From the IMG/VR virus record IMGVR_UViG_3300020450_000063, positions 1 through 30,091 of that record: a DNA stretch of 30,091 nt; one strand, given 5' to 3'. Of this stretch, positions 13,363 through 22,191 are shown piece after piece. The first letter of the stretch is position 1, and the number at the start of each line of letters is the position of its first letter. Both the position numbers and the translations under genes were made by a program. Origin of the DNA: a virus. The notes below the pieces were generated by a model that was not told the DNA's origin, did no database searches, and was given only the letters and a program-made list of their open reading frames with translations.

Positions 13363-13878
13363 TTATTTGAAACCTAATCGTTTCAATTCGTTTAATGTTT
13401 TGGGAACTGCTGTATGATGGATTCCTATACCACCTTTACTTTCCCATTCTTTAATATTTTTTATATAATCATCAATAAGAACATTTGGTTTTCCATCAGT
13501 TTGAGCAAAAGCTTGTTTTTGTGCTCGTGTTACCAAGTGTATTTTACTTCTCTTAAAATTAGTATTCTTAGAGAGCCACTTCATTTTTCCAGACTTTGAA
13601 TTTGGGTCTTTACCAGAATACGCAGAGAGAATATGTGCATCGTATCTCATAATACTTTGCACAATCTTTTTTGCCCCTGGCATCCATGGCAGGTTTGCCC
13701 AAAAGTCTGGTGTATCAGATATTTCTTCCCATCTTGTTTGTTTATTAGCATTTACAAATGGCATACCTAAAACTTTTTCTGCACCTTTTAGAAAATCACA
13801 AAGAACCATATCCATATCACAGTATATGGATGGTAAGTCATCTTTACTTACTTCTAAAAGGTCAATTAAATTTTTCAT
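13363..13878 (-). CDS. HAD-superfamily 5'(3')-deoxyribonucleotidase-like phosphatase
   Basis: The 171-residue protein contains the HAD signature: motif I in Y19-C-D21-M-D23-M-V-L-C-D28, motif II in L84-S-A-Y-S88, a Lys in the VTRAQKQAF segment (near residue 121) and motif IV in L134-I-D-D137. The catalytic pair DxD and the metal-binding DD are present, so it should be active. The closest type is the small NT5C-like nucleotidase that dephosphorylates (deoxy)nucleoside monophosphates. Unusually, it begins MKNLIDLLEVSKDD, a short helix resembling the leaders of its neighbours, and lies among head genes. A packaged nucleotidase is one reading; a plain cytosolic enzyme is another. The start has a TAATG overlap with the upstream stop. 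Confidence 0.85.
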   Translation of the reverse strand: MKNLIDLLEVSKDDLPSIYCDMDMVLCDFLKGAEKVLGMPFVNANKQTRWEEISDTPDFWANLPWMPGAKKIVQSIMRYDAHILSAYSGKDPNSKSGKMKWLSKNTNFKRSKIHLVTRAQKQAFAQTDGKPNVLIDDYIKNIKEWESKGGIGIHHTAVPKTLNELKRLGFK

Positions 13879-14726
13879 TACTTATCAGTTTTCTTTTCTT
13901 TCATATCTGGGTCAACAGCAACCTTAGTCATTGGTTTGCCAGTCATGGTTTTATCTTCTTTTTTTGAACCTTTTTTTGGCCCATAAAGTTTATCTAAAGA
14001 TTTATCTAAACCTTTTTTTCCAGTTCCACGAGTGATTTTTTCAGCGAATGGATTATGACCCTCATCTACACCCCAGACTTTTGCAAGTGCTTCTCTCATA
14101 GATGCATTTTTCTTTTGCATAGTTTCTACTTGTTGTTGCCAGTCATCAGAAGATTGGCCAGGAGTTGCATCTAACTTTGCTTTCGTATTCTCTTGAGTTC
14201 CTATATCGTAGTTTTCATGTTGTTTATAATCTTCAACTTTATAGGTTTTACCAGATACAACAAAAGTTTTATCACCATTTTCTCTTGCATCCTTTAGAGC
14301 TTTACCAAAAGCATTACCCTCTTTTTTATCTTTCTTCATTGCCTTACCGATAGCCTTACGTCTTTGTGCAAGATACTTATCAGTTTCATCCTCATCACCA
14401 TCATTATCAATGTCACCATCTTCTTTACCAACTGGGTCAAGTTTTTTTTCATCCATTTTTTTCACATCATAATTAGCCATCAAATTTAGTTTTTTATTTG
14501 CAGCTGCAATCTTCTTTTGGTCGCCACTAATCTCATATTCATTATAACCATCATTACCGCTAAAACCTAAATCTTTTACTTTAAGTCCAAATTTTTTGAT
14601 GTCCTTAATTAGTTTTGGGTCATCATTTTCTAAGTCTAAAATGATTTTTGCTTCATTTATTTTATTTCTAACAGCCCCACGAATTGCTTCCTCAAGACTA
14701 CCAGATTTTGTGTCAAAGTATGCCAT
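13878..14726 (-). CDS. Putative prohead core/scaffold protein with dockerin-like calcium loop
   Basis: The 282-residue product is highly charged and low in hydrophobics, as in core-scaffold proteins. It begins MAYFDTKSGSLEEAIRGA and has two protease-like sites near its start (L-E-E before A; I-N-E before A). At about residues 103-125 it carries D-I-D-N-D-G-D-E-D-E-T-D-K-Y-L, the spacing of a dockerin/EF-hand calcium loop. Later parts (EGNAFGKALKDAREN, KTFVVSGKTYKVEDY, GTGKKGLDKSLDKLYGPKK) recall cyanophage proteins of unknown function. It is 2 bases downstream of the 889-residue gene. I infer a head-core or internal protein that is cleaved during maturation. Confidence 0.7.
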   Translation of the reverse strand: MAYFDTKSGSLEEAIRGAVRNKINEAKIILDLENDDPKLIKDIKKFGLKVKDLGFSGNDGYNEYEISGDQKKIAAANKKLNLMANYDVKKMDEKKLDPVGKEDGDIDNDGDEDETDKYLAQRRKAIGKAMKKDKKEGNAFGKALKDARENGDKTFVVSGKTYKVEDYKQHENYDIGTQENTKAKLDATPGQSSDDWQQQVETMQKKNASMREALAKVWGVDEGHNPFAEKITRGTGKKGLDKSLDKLYGPKKGSKKEDKTMTGKPMTKVAVDPDMKEKKTDK

Positions 14727-14728
14727 CT

Positions 14729-17398
14729 TTATTTCCCCTTTATAGCATTGAGCAAACTCTTGTATGAGGTTGCTATTTTATTTTGAAACTTCAATTTATC
14801 TTGAGGTTTCATTCTCATGTGCATATCAATTGCTTTCTGTGCAATTCTCATATCCACTTTTTTCTTACCATCTGCAAACTCTACGTCTTTATTTCCTCTC
14901 ATGGAAACAGACTTTCTAAGTTGCATAATAATATTCTTTGCAGCATTCTCTATATCCTTTTCAGATGCTGTATCATCAATATCTGCTGGGTCTATTCTTT
15001 CAGCCATTTGCATATGAGAAATATATCCTGCAGCTTTATTAATTAATTCATTTTCTTCTACAACATTACTATCCATAGCCTTAGCTAATCTTAGTTGTCC
15101 TTGTTTAAACATGAAACCAACATCACCTTTGTCTTTCATTAATAAATCAGCTGCATCTTTCATATCATTTCTATTAACTACAACTTCATGTTTTACATTT
15201 TTGGGTAGTTTAAATATTGCTTTTGGCCCCATCTGATAAAAGTGTGTAAATCTTATCTTACCAAGAATTTTTGACAATTCAGAATTAACTTTATTTGCAT
15301 TTGCCCTTGATATTTCATCAAGCATTTCTGAAGCTCCCTCATGCATCATGGTTGCTGGTGCATAGTTTCCTCTATTAATAGATTTGTCAAATGCATAATT
15401 AAATACATTATTAACTTTATCTTTTGGCCCAACAAAAGTATATCTACCAGCTTTTTTATCAGCTGGTGTTGGTGAACCCACCATGACTTTTTCATCTTTT
15501 GCTTTGTTTAGTAAGTCTTTGAGAAAGTTTCTATCTTTTACATCTTTCACAAGAATCTTAATGTCTTTTGCCTCAGCTAGTTGTTCTATGATACCTAAAT
15601 CTCTTAATTCTTTTGGTGACCTAGCTAGTGCATTCATTTTTTCTAATGTCTTATCACTAATTTTCTTTTTGATAGGATGTATAGTTGACTTAGTTCTTCT
15701 TGATATCTCTTTTGCATCTTTTTCATTGGATGTAAATCCTTGAATTTTATTTTGCATATTAATTAAAACGAACTTCATATCCATCTCATCAAGTTCAACT
15801 TCTTCTTTCATGTCCAACACATTGCCTTTTCTATCAATTTTTCTTCCAGATAACACCTTTGGTCTAAACTTTTTCATAATCTCTTCATGCTCTTTGTTCA
15901 TATCTCTCCTACCAGCATCAACTATAATCACACCTCTATTGATATCTTCATCATCTACACTATTAAAATATTTAAGCAACACTTTCTTTGCTTTCATTGC
16001 TTCATTTTTATCTTTAAATTTATACTCTACAGATTGAACTGTATGGCCAGGTAGAACTTCTTCACTTTTCATATTTCTATGAGCAAATGAAACTGTGGTT
16101 AATGGTTGACCTTTCTTTGCATTTGGATACATTTGCAAAAATGTCTGTGGGTCATTTACACCAATTAAATTCATAACTAATTCTTTTGGTTCAGTATCTA
16201 AATTAAAGATAAACTTTTTAAGTTTTTCCCTTGAGGCTGGGTCTGATGCTTGAACATATAATGCTCTTGCTTTTTGATAATCTTTTAAATCAAGGTCATC
16301 ATATCTTTTTGCTTGTGTAATAAAATTATCGAAAGCTTTTGCACCTTTTTCTTGAGGTTTGGTTGATTTGAAAGAGCCTGGCTTGTATGACATTTCATTT
16401 ACTGACTCTAGTTTTGAATAATACTTCTTAACTAATGCATCTCTATCTTGTTGGTCTTTTCTACTAATACCACCTTTCATATTATGTCTAGCTGCAATAC
16501 CAGCCATCTTCACCTTTTCAGCAGATGTACCAAACATATTTACAATTTCTACACCATTCTCTGTGTGATGGTTTGAATCCTCATTGTCTTTAAAATCTTT
16601 CTTGGTAAACTTTTCGTTTATTTCTTCACCCATAAATTTCACATGGGCATCAATACTCTTTGATTGTCTTTTGTGAGCCTCAGATGCTTTCTCTAATTCA
16701 CCTACAATCTTTTTTAAGTCTGCTAGACCACCAGCACCCTCTGGGCCTTTCGCGTCTGCCTTTACCATCATATCAACATGAGCCTGAACTCTTTTAGATT
16801 GTGCAAGGTGCATACCAGATGCCTTTACTAATTCACCAACTAAATTTTTAAGGTCTGGTATATCTCCAGCTTTTTCATTAAGGTCAAACTCCTCATACAC
16901 TTTATCTAATACTTTTTTAACAGCTGGGTCTTTTGATAAACCTTTTGCAATCTTTTCAATTGCTGTCTTTTTGTCAACCATTTGTTTCATAGAAAATCTA
17001 CTATCTCTTGCAATAGCTACGGCAGCCTTTACTTGGTCTGGTTTGAAAGCTTCATCAAGTTCTACTTCTTCTGTTGTGGGAACTAAAAAGTAATCTCTAA
17101 GTTTGTTCATACTATTAGATGATACTGCAAGTTTATTAGTCCACCAACTTGGTAGTGACTCCTCTGGGTTCATACCTTTAAGTTTTTGTAAGACTTGCAT
17201 AGAATCTTCTAAGATAGTTTTACATTGACGAATGGCAGAGGCTACATCTGTATGGCCGTCTTCTTGAATATCAAGCTCTTCTTCTTTCTTTTTACCTTTA
17301 GCTTTATATCCCTGTGCAAATGCAGCTCGTCTTTGAGCATCACTTGCAAAGCCTTCCTCATTTTTTCTTACCTGCTCTAATAATGTTCCCATTCGCAT
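14729..17398 (-). CDS. Large putative internal head protein with repeats and multiple protease-like sites (889 aa)
   Basis: This 889-residue protein is Lys/Glu/Asp-rich and predicted mainly helical. It contains several sites of the (L/I)xE type followed by small or basic residues: V-E-L-D-E-A (112-117), L-N-E-K (173-176), I-N-E-K (260-263), a second V-E-L-D-E near the middle, and Q-L-A-E-A. These resemble T4 gp21 prohead-protease sites, so it may be processed into several pieces. Residues 182-211 and 227-256 are a tandem repeat. An early W-W-containing helix region (SLPSWWTNKL) recalls cyanophage proteins. AAGGA lies 7 bases before ATG 17398. No catalytic domain is visible. Confidence 0.7.
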   Translation of the reverse strand: MRMGTLLEQVRKNEEGFASDAQRRAAFAQGYKAKGKKKEEELDIQEDGHTDVASAIRQCKTILEDSMQVLQKLKGMNPEESLPSWWTNKLAVSSNSMNKLRDYFLVPTTEEVELDEAFKPDQVKAAVAIARDSRFSMKQMVDKKTAIEKIAKGLSKDPAVKKVLDKVYEEFDLNEKAGDIPDLKNLVGELVKASGMHLAQSKRVQAHVDMMVKADAKGPEGAGGLADLKKIVGELEKASEAHKRQSKSIDAHVKFMGEEINEKFTKKDFKDNEDSNHHTENGVEIVNMFGTSAEKVKMAGIAARHNMKGGISRKDQQDRDALVKKYYSKLESVNEMSYKPGSFKSTKPQEKGAKAFDNFITQAKRYDDLDLKDYQKARALYVQASDPASREKLKKFIFNLDTEPKELVMNLIGVNDPQTFLQMYPNAKKGQPLTTVSFAHRNMKSEEVLPGHTVQSVEYKFKDKNEAMKAKKVLLKYFNSVDDEDINRGVIIVDAGRRDMNKEHEEIMKKFRPKVLSGRKIDRKGNVLDMKEEVELDEMDMKFVLINMQNKIQGFTSNEKDAKEISRRTKSTIHPIKKKISDKTLEKMNALARSPKELRDLGIIEQLAEAKDIKILVKDVKDRNFLKDLLNKAKDEKVMVGSPTPADKKAGRYTFVGPKDKVNNVFNYAFDKSINRGNYAPATMMHEGASEMLDEISRANANKVNSELSKILGKIRFTHFYQMGPKAIFKLPKNVKHEVVVNRNDMKDAADLLMKDKGDVGFMFKQGQLRLAKAMDSNVVEENELINKAAGYISHMQMAERIDPADIDDTASEKDIENAAKNIIMQLRKSVSMRGNKDVEFADGKKKVDMRIAQKAIDMHMRMKPQDKLKFQNKIATSYKSLLNAIKGK
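16631..16855 (-). repeat. Tandem 30-residue repeat in the 889-aa protein
   Basis: Residues 182-211 and 227-256 share D-L-K-x-(L/I)-V-G-E-L-x-K-A-S, then Q-S-K and a final A-H-V-x-(M/F)-M. The copies are 45 residues apart, so the unit including linker is about 45 residues. It is a protein-level duplication. Confidence 0.75.
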
Positions 17399-17402
17399 GT
17401 TC

Positions 17403-20400
17403 TTATCCTTTCATTAAATCTGAAACAGATTTACCTTTTTCCCAAAACTTACATGACCAGTATCTAGCTTTATATTTTGGGCCAGGGTTATCACAGTTGT
17501 GTCTAGCCCTAAAACTTTTTCTTCGTGCTGGGTCATCTCTTTTGATTTCCATGTTAGGGTCACCAAACTCTACTTTGACCACATTACCTTTATCGTTCTT
17601 TACATATACTTTAAATTTTTTGACATCACCTCTCGTTGGATTATTTAGTTCAACTTTTCTACCTTGATATTCTGCAGCCTCAGTTACCTCTCCCCAAGAA
17701 TTTCTCATCATCATTCTATAGGGTGAATCTAATCTACTTGCACTACCACCTTTTCTTTGAAATTTAGTTACACCAGCTTTACCTTTTTTTGGCACTTTTA
17801 AATTTGGTAACTCTTTATCTTTTCTAAGAGTTGACATTTTACGTTCAATATAACTTAATACATCTTCACTTTTTGCCCTTTTCATCTGTGCAGGTGTTGG
17901 TGCTCCCTTTTCACCTTTTTTTCTCATCTTCTCACCAGAACCTTGTTTGATTCTTTGTCTTTTCTTGTGTATATTTGCCCAAAGACTTTCGTTTAAACAA
18001 TGTCCACACATATGTTCTATACTCTCATCCATTCTATTATCATAGAACTTTGGTAGTGGGTCTTTTGTAATTCTTTCTGCATATTCTTTTTTAGCAGGCC
18101 CATCTTCTACTGGAACTTTACCATCAACCATATCTCTGACAAAACCCATTGTGGCTGCGTTTGCATATAGACTACCACATCTTGCAGTAACCTCTTCCTT
18201 GAGTCCATCATAAATTATACTACCAGTTACATGACCAAGTGTGTCTAACATATCACTTGGTATTTTTATACTCATAACTGTGTAAACATAATCTCTGTGT
18301 GGTTTTGGAAATGCATGAGGAATACTTTCATCTATGATATATGTTTCTCTTTCATCTTTTCCAAATGAACCAAGTTTGTTCCATTTCAACATTGTTTCTG
18401 TTACTTCATCTGGTTGACCATATTCATCAATAAGTTTCTCTGCATATCCTTTTGCATCTTCATATTTCCAGTCTTTCAAAGAATCCTCGGCTTTCATCTC
18501 CTCTTTTATATCACCAATTTTAGCCCCAGGCGAGTTCAATACATAATTAGAGTCTGGGCCTTTGAAAACTGTTTTACCATTTTTCTTTACCAAACTTTGC
18601 ATTTTTGATTTACTACCACTTGCAACAATCTTACCTTTTAATACATGATGATACATTGCTTCATTAAGTTCCTCACCACAATCATCACAACATAAGCCAA
18701 GTTTTTCTAAAATCTTATCATGGACTTCATTGAGCTTCCACCACCAATCATCTCCATGTCTTAGTTGATAGATGGCCCTTGTTCTATCAGATTCAAACCA
18801 CTCATTGATAGGTTTTTCTTGAAGACTTTTAATTAGTTCTCTTACTTTAATCTTTGCAAAACCCTTGCCTGGCGTCTTTTTACCTTTTTCTAAATCTTTT
18901 AACATCTTTTGTAATTTGGCCATTTGTTCTTTTTCTTTTGATGTATCTTTACCATACATATCTAGAACACCCATTGTTTCTGTAACTTCTTCTTTCTTAG
19001 CCTTCTTTGCTTTCTTTGCAGCCTTTACTTTAGGTTGTAAATCTGGGTCAGCCTTACCACCTGTTAACATTGAGTTCACTCTTGCAAATGCCCATTGTTG
19101 TGGAGTAGTGCCTGGCCTGTGTCCAGTTTTCCATGCGGCCATTCCTCTGTCATAACTCTTTTTTAGGATACCATAAGGAACACCAGTTTCTTTTGATTTC
19201 TTAACTAGACCAGCAATCTTTTCATCTATTTGATAAAACTTCATATCGGTTTCCTCTTTTTTATCCTTGGCATCTAGATAAGCTGCAATAGCCATATCTC
19301 TAATCTTCTTATCTGATTTGCCCTTGAACTGTGGTGCTTTTGACTTTCTAAAATCATCTATGTAATCACCAGCATCTGCATCTTTACCAAGTTTCTCTTT
19401 TATACCAAGTTTCTTTCTCATATCATCAATCTGTTTCATAATCTCTTTGTGTTTAGGAGAACCAGCTGGAGCTGCCATTCCTTTATTATAAAGTTTAAGA
19501 AGTTCTAGTGGTATCTTAATATCTTTCTCTCCATACATCTGTTTATACTTTTTAGTATATTGCGATGGTTTTGTTTTCTTACCTTTATCGCCAGGAGCTG
19601 GTTTGTAGGAATCTGGGTCATTATCTGGTTTGTCTGCTCCCTTTGCAAAAAATCTTGCACGTGCAACAGCTGTGGATTTAGACATATCTTTTCCAGTTGC
19701 ACCTTTTGCATAATACTTTGCAGGTTGTGTTCCTTTTACATCTCCAACCTCACCTTTGGCTTGTTTTACTTTTGTAATCTTTTTCTGTTCTTCAATATCA
19801 TACAACCAAGCTTTATGTACTTTGTTATTCTCATCTACAAATGATAGATAGTTTGTACCTTTACGAATTACTTTACCTTTTGCACCATTGGCCTCAACAA
19901 TATCTCCTACATTCCAAATCTTTCCAGTAAGATACATATCTCTTAGAGTTTCAAAATCATTCATCTCACCCATATCTCGTTCTTCACGAATACCCATGTA
20001 TTTACGAACATCATTATATAATTTAAGTGCATCTCTAAAACCAGATGGAACTCCCATTTTAAATGAATCAAAGTCTCCTGCTGTAGCAGCTGCTCTCATT
20101 TTTGATGCAGACATACCCTCAACACCCTCAGCATCTGGGTCACGCTCTCCTGCAGAAATAACTCTTATATCATCAAAACCATAGTAACCATGTCTTGCCT
20201 CAACACCATTATATCTATCTAACAGTGTTTGAAATTCTTTTACTCTATCTGAACCAACAACCATATTAATTGCATGGAAACCCTCTTTATATAATTTTAC
20301 TGCAATCTCAATAGCAGTCCTTGCATTTTTATCTGCTTTAATATTCTTTGCATATCTAGGAAACATCTTTCTCATGTATGCCACTTTAAGTGCAAATGGA

Positions 20401-20579
20401 AGTGGGTCTTTCTTTGGATTATTTGATTGGGATGGATAAATACGAAATGGCATTGAACCTGCAACAGATGCTACTTTTTTTATGAGTTTTTCATGGCCTG
20501 TCGTTGGTGGATTAAATCTACCAAATGTGAAAACTATTGTTCCAGTTGCTTCGTTTATTACATCAGAAAATTTACGCAT
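17403..20579 (-). CDS. Giant multidomain protein with N-terminal (T/H)xGH nucleotidyltransferase (1058 aa)
   Basis: The product starts MRKFSDVINEATG, a capsid-targeting-like leader with I-N-E before Ala. Immediately behind is a nucleotidyltransferase domain of the NMNAT/cytidylyltransferase class: G20-R-F-N-P-P-T-T-G-H29 (first motif), VVGSDRVKEF at 107-116, and MSASKMR at 156-162 (the ISxTxxR-like motif). Residues 222-263 look like a KOW/SH3-like beta domain (WNVGDIVEA...KVIRKGTNYLSFVD). Residues 453-515 hold a conserved phage module (YDRGMAAWKTGHRPGTTPQQW), and near 629-640 there is a Cys patch (LCCDDCGEELNEA). The C-terminus has a conserved end (RARHNCDNPGPKYKARYWSCKFW). I choose ATG 20579 (8-base overlap upstream, AAGGG ribosome site); six codons upstream is an alternative. 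The substrate is unknown. Confidence 0.8.
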   Translation of the reverse strand: MRKFSDVINEATGTIVFTFGRFNPPTTGHEKLIKKVASVAGSMPFRIYPSQSNNPKKDPLPFALKVAYMRKMFPRYAKNIKADKNARTAIEIAVKLYKEGFHAINMVVGSDRVKEFQTLLDRYNGVEARHGYYGFDDIRVISAGERDPDAEGVEGMSASKMRAAATAGDFDSFKMGVPSGFRDALKLYNDVRKYMGIREERDMGEMNDFETLRDMYLTGKIWNVGDIVEANGAKGKVIRKGTNYLSFVDENNKVHKAWLYDIEEQKKITKVKQAKGEVGDVKGTQPAKYYAKGATGKDMSKSTAVARARFFAKGADKPDNDPDSYKPAPGDKGKKTKPSQYTKKYKQMYGEKDIKIPLELLKLYNKGMAAPAGSPKHKEIMKQIDDMRKKLGIKEKLGKDADAGDYIDDFRKSKAPQFKGKSDKKIRDMAIAAYLDAKDKKEETDMKFYQIDEKIAGLVKKSKETGVPYGILKKSYDRGMAAWKTGHRPGTTPQQWAFARVNSMLTGGKADPDLQPKVKAAKKAKKAKKEEVTETMGVLDMYGKDTSKEKEQMAKLQKMLKDLEKGKKTPGKGFAKIKVRELIKSLQEKPINEWFESDRTRAIYQLRHGDDWWWKLNEVHDKILEKLGLCCDDCGEELNEAMYHHVLKGKIVASGSKSKMQSLVKKNGKTVFKGPDSNYVLNSPGAKIGDIKEEMKAEDSLKDWKYEDAKGYAEKLIDEYGQPDEVTETMLKWNKLGSFGKDERETYIIDESIPHAFPKPHRDYVYTVMSIKIPSDMLDTLGHVTGSIIYDGLKEEVTARCGSLYANAATMGFVRDMVDGKVPVEDGPAKKEYAERITKDPLPKFYDNRMDESIEHMCGHCLNESLWANIHKKRQRIKQGSGEKMRKKGEKGAPTPAQMKRAKSEDVLSYIERKMSTLRKDKELPNLKVPKKGKAGVTKFQRKGGSASRLDSPYRMMMRNSWGEVTEAAEYQGRKVELNNPTRGDVKKFKVYVKNDKGNVVKVEFGDPNMEIKRDDPARRKSFRARHNCDNPGPKYKARYWSCKFWEKGKSVSDLMKG

Positions 20580-20952
20580 CTTTAGTATCCCTTGCATCTT
20601 TTACTTTTTGTAACTCATTTTTCTTTACAATTTTTAAAGACTTTGTGGCTATCTTATTAATCATATTACCATACTTTTGAGCTACAATAGCATCTACCTT
20701 AATTTTTTGCATCATAGGCATATTTTGATAGTTTGGATAATATTTGTCAAGAACTTTTTTCTTTGCAAGTTTTTGTGCCTTAACTCTTATTTTTTCTGGG
20801 GAGGCCACTCTGAATTTTGACCTCTCTACTTTTTTCTTAAAAGCTGCAGACTTGGCCAATTTTTTCATGCGAAGTGCTTGTTTTCTTCTCTGTGCTAAAT
20901 TAACTTGTTTTAACTCATTTAGATGAGAATATAGTTCAGAAAATGATATCAT
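20572..20952 (-). CDS. Very basic putative internal head protein (126 aa)
   Basis: The protein is about one quarter Lys/Arg and all helical, with AQRRKQALRMKKLAKSAAF and EKIRVKAQKLAKKKVL segments. It starts MISFSELYSHLNEL, the same MISFSEL opening as the next gene upstream. ATG 20952 is preferred over the ATG nine bases earlier because it forms an ATGA overlap with the preceding stop and restores the shared leader. Its charge suits packing with DNA in the head. It resembles, as I recall, basic helical proteins found in cyanophage head clusters. Function is inferred. Confidence 0.7.
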   Translation of the reverse strand: MISFSELYSHLNELKQVNLAQRRKQALRMKKLAKSAAFKKKVERSKFRVASPEKIRVKAQKLAKKKVLDKYYPNYQNMPMMQKIKVDAIVAQKYGNMINKIATKSLKIVKKNELQKVKDARDTKDA

Positions 20953-22190
20953 TTGTCCCATGCCTTTATAGCAGTAAAGTTGTTAAATGAGAACTCCATT
21001 CTGTCCACTAATTTAACAGCACCACCACTTGTTCTATCAATAGCAACATATCCCTCTGGATTAGTTACTTTAAATCCATTTGCGGTCTTGATGAATGTAT
21101 CTGTCAATCCCTTAACACTATTTAGTTTTTTTATGATTTGCATCTTTGCGTCAACAAGTAAATTTTGAAATGTAATTATCTGTGCTAAGTTGTTAGTATG
21201 TTTTCTAACTTCTCTCACATATTCTTTTTGAATATTTGTATATTTTTGTTTACCTGCCACACTTTTAGCTTTGTCAATTTGTTTCTGTATCGACATCTCT
21301 ACCCATTTCTCATAACCCTTTGCATGAGCTTTTGGATTAGTAATTCTTTGTCCCTGACGAACTTTACTATTATTGTATGTGGCAAGTTTAGCACCAACAA
21401 TTGCACCTGTCATACTTTGTTGTAAATTAATAAACTTTTTTAACAATGGTGCATTTATTCTTTGAAATATTTTACCAGTATCAGAGAGTATTTTTGTTAC
21501 AGACTCTGTTTCTTTATTATTAAAAGTTGCAGTACCAGAGGTATCCTTGTAAGTTGCATCATCCATCCAAACACTTGGAGTTTTTTTAAGGCCTGAAATA
21601 TCTACACCAAAAGATGCTTTCATTTCTGGTAAAGTCTTACCAGAGTAAGTTGTATGCCACACGATACCTACTTTTGCTTTTGCTATGACACCACCAAAAT
21701 TACTGTCAACAGGCACAGCGTAGACAATAGTATTAGGTTGGAAAGTATAGTATTTTGTACCATCAATGGTTTGGGTTTCCACATCATTTGTGAACATAAG
21801 GTCGCCTTGTATAACGGATTTGATTCCGAGTTTTGCGAACTCTGTGAGTGCAACTTTGAATTTTTCGTTGAGTGTTCCAGATAGGTCATCATCAATCTCC
21901 TTAGCTGTTTTATACAGTTTGGGATTTACATTAAATACTGATTTCTTTGCAACAAAGAATTTACCATCACTTGGGTCAATACCAGCAAAGATGGCAGGTG
22001 CACCATCCCATTTTACTGTCATGTTGATTGATGAACGAGCATTACCAGCTAACATATCTCTAAGAGAACGTAGAAAGTTTATTGCAGCTCTACCACCATC
22101 AACTCCATAGTTTATGATTTCATCTTCTAGATGTTCTAGGTGTAAATTTTTACCACCCTTGTCTTCTGTTAATTCTGAAAAACTAATCAT
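20949..22190 (-). CDS. Covalent nucleotidyltransferase/ligase-fold protein
   Basis: The 413-residue protein has the ordered motifs of the ATP-ligase/capping-enzyme superfamily. Motif I is K60-W-D-G63 (Lys would carry the AMP or GMP). A motif III-like V126-I-Q-G-D130-L-M-F comes next, then W-H at 178-179 in a KVGIVWH strand. Motif IV is E379-G-Y-V382, and motif V is V392-K393-L-V. About 170 residues, mostly helical, are inserted between the middle motifs and motif IV. The leader MISFSELTEDKGG resembles capsid-targeting sequences with L-T-E as a possible cut site. It could be a packaged RNA or DNA ligase, or a nicking-repair or capping-type enzyme. The substrate is unknown. It sits 1 base after the 574-residue gene. 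Confidence 0.72.
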   Translation of the reverse strand: MISFSELTEDKGGKNLHLEHLEDEIINYGVDGGRAAINFLRSLRDMLAGNARSSINMTVKWDGAPAIFAGIDPSDGKFFVAKKSVFNVNPKLYKTAKEIDDDLSGTLNEKFKVALTEFAKLGIKSVIQGDLMFTNDVETQTIDGTKYYTFQPNTIVYAVPVDSNFGGVIAKAKVGIVWHTTYSGKTLPEMKASFGVDISGLKKTPSVWMDDATYKDTSGTATFNNKETESVTKILSDTGKIFQRINAPLLKKFINLQQSMTGAIVGAKLATYNNSKVRQGQRITNPKAHAKGYEKWVEMSIQKQIDKAKSVAGKQKYTNIQKEYVREVRKHTNNLAQIITFQNLLVDAKMQIIKKLNSVKGLTDTFIKTANGFKVTNPEGYVAIDRTSGGAVKLVDRMEFSFNNFTAIKAWDK

Positions 22191-22191
22191 T

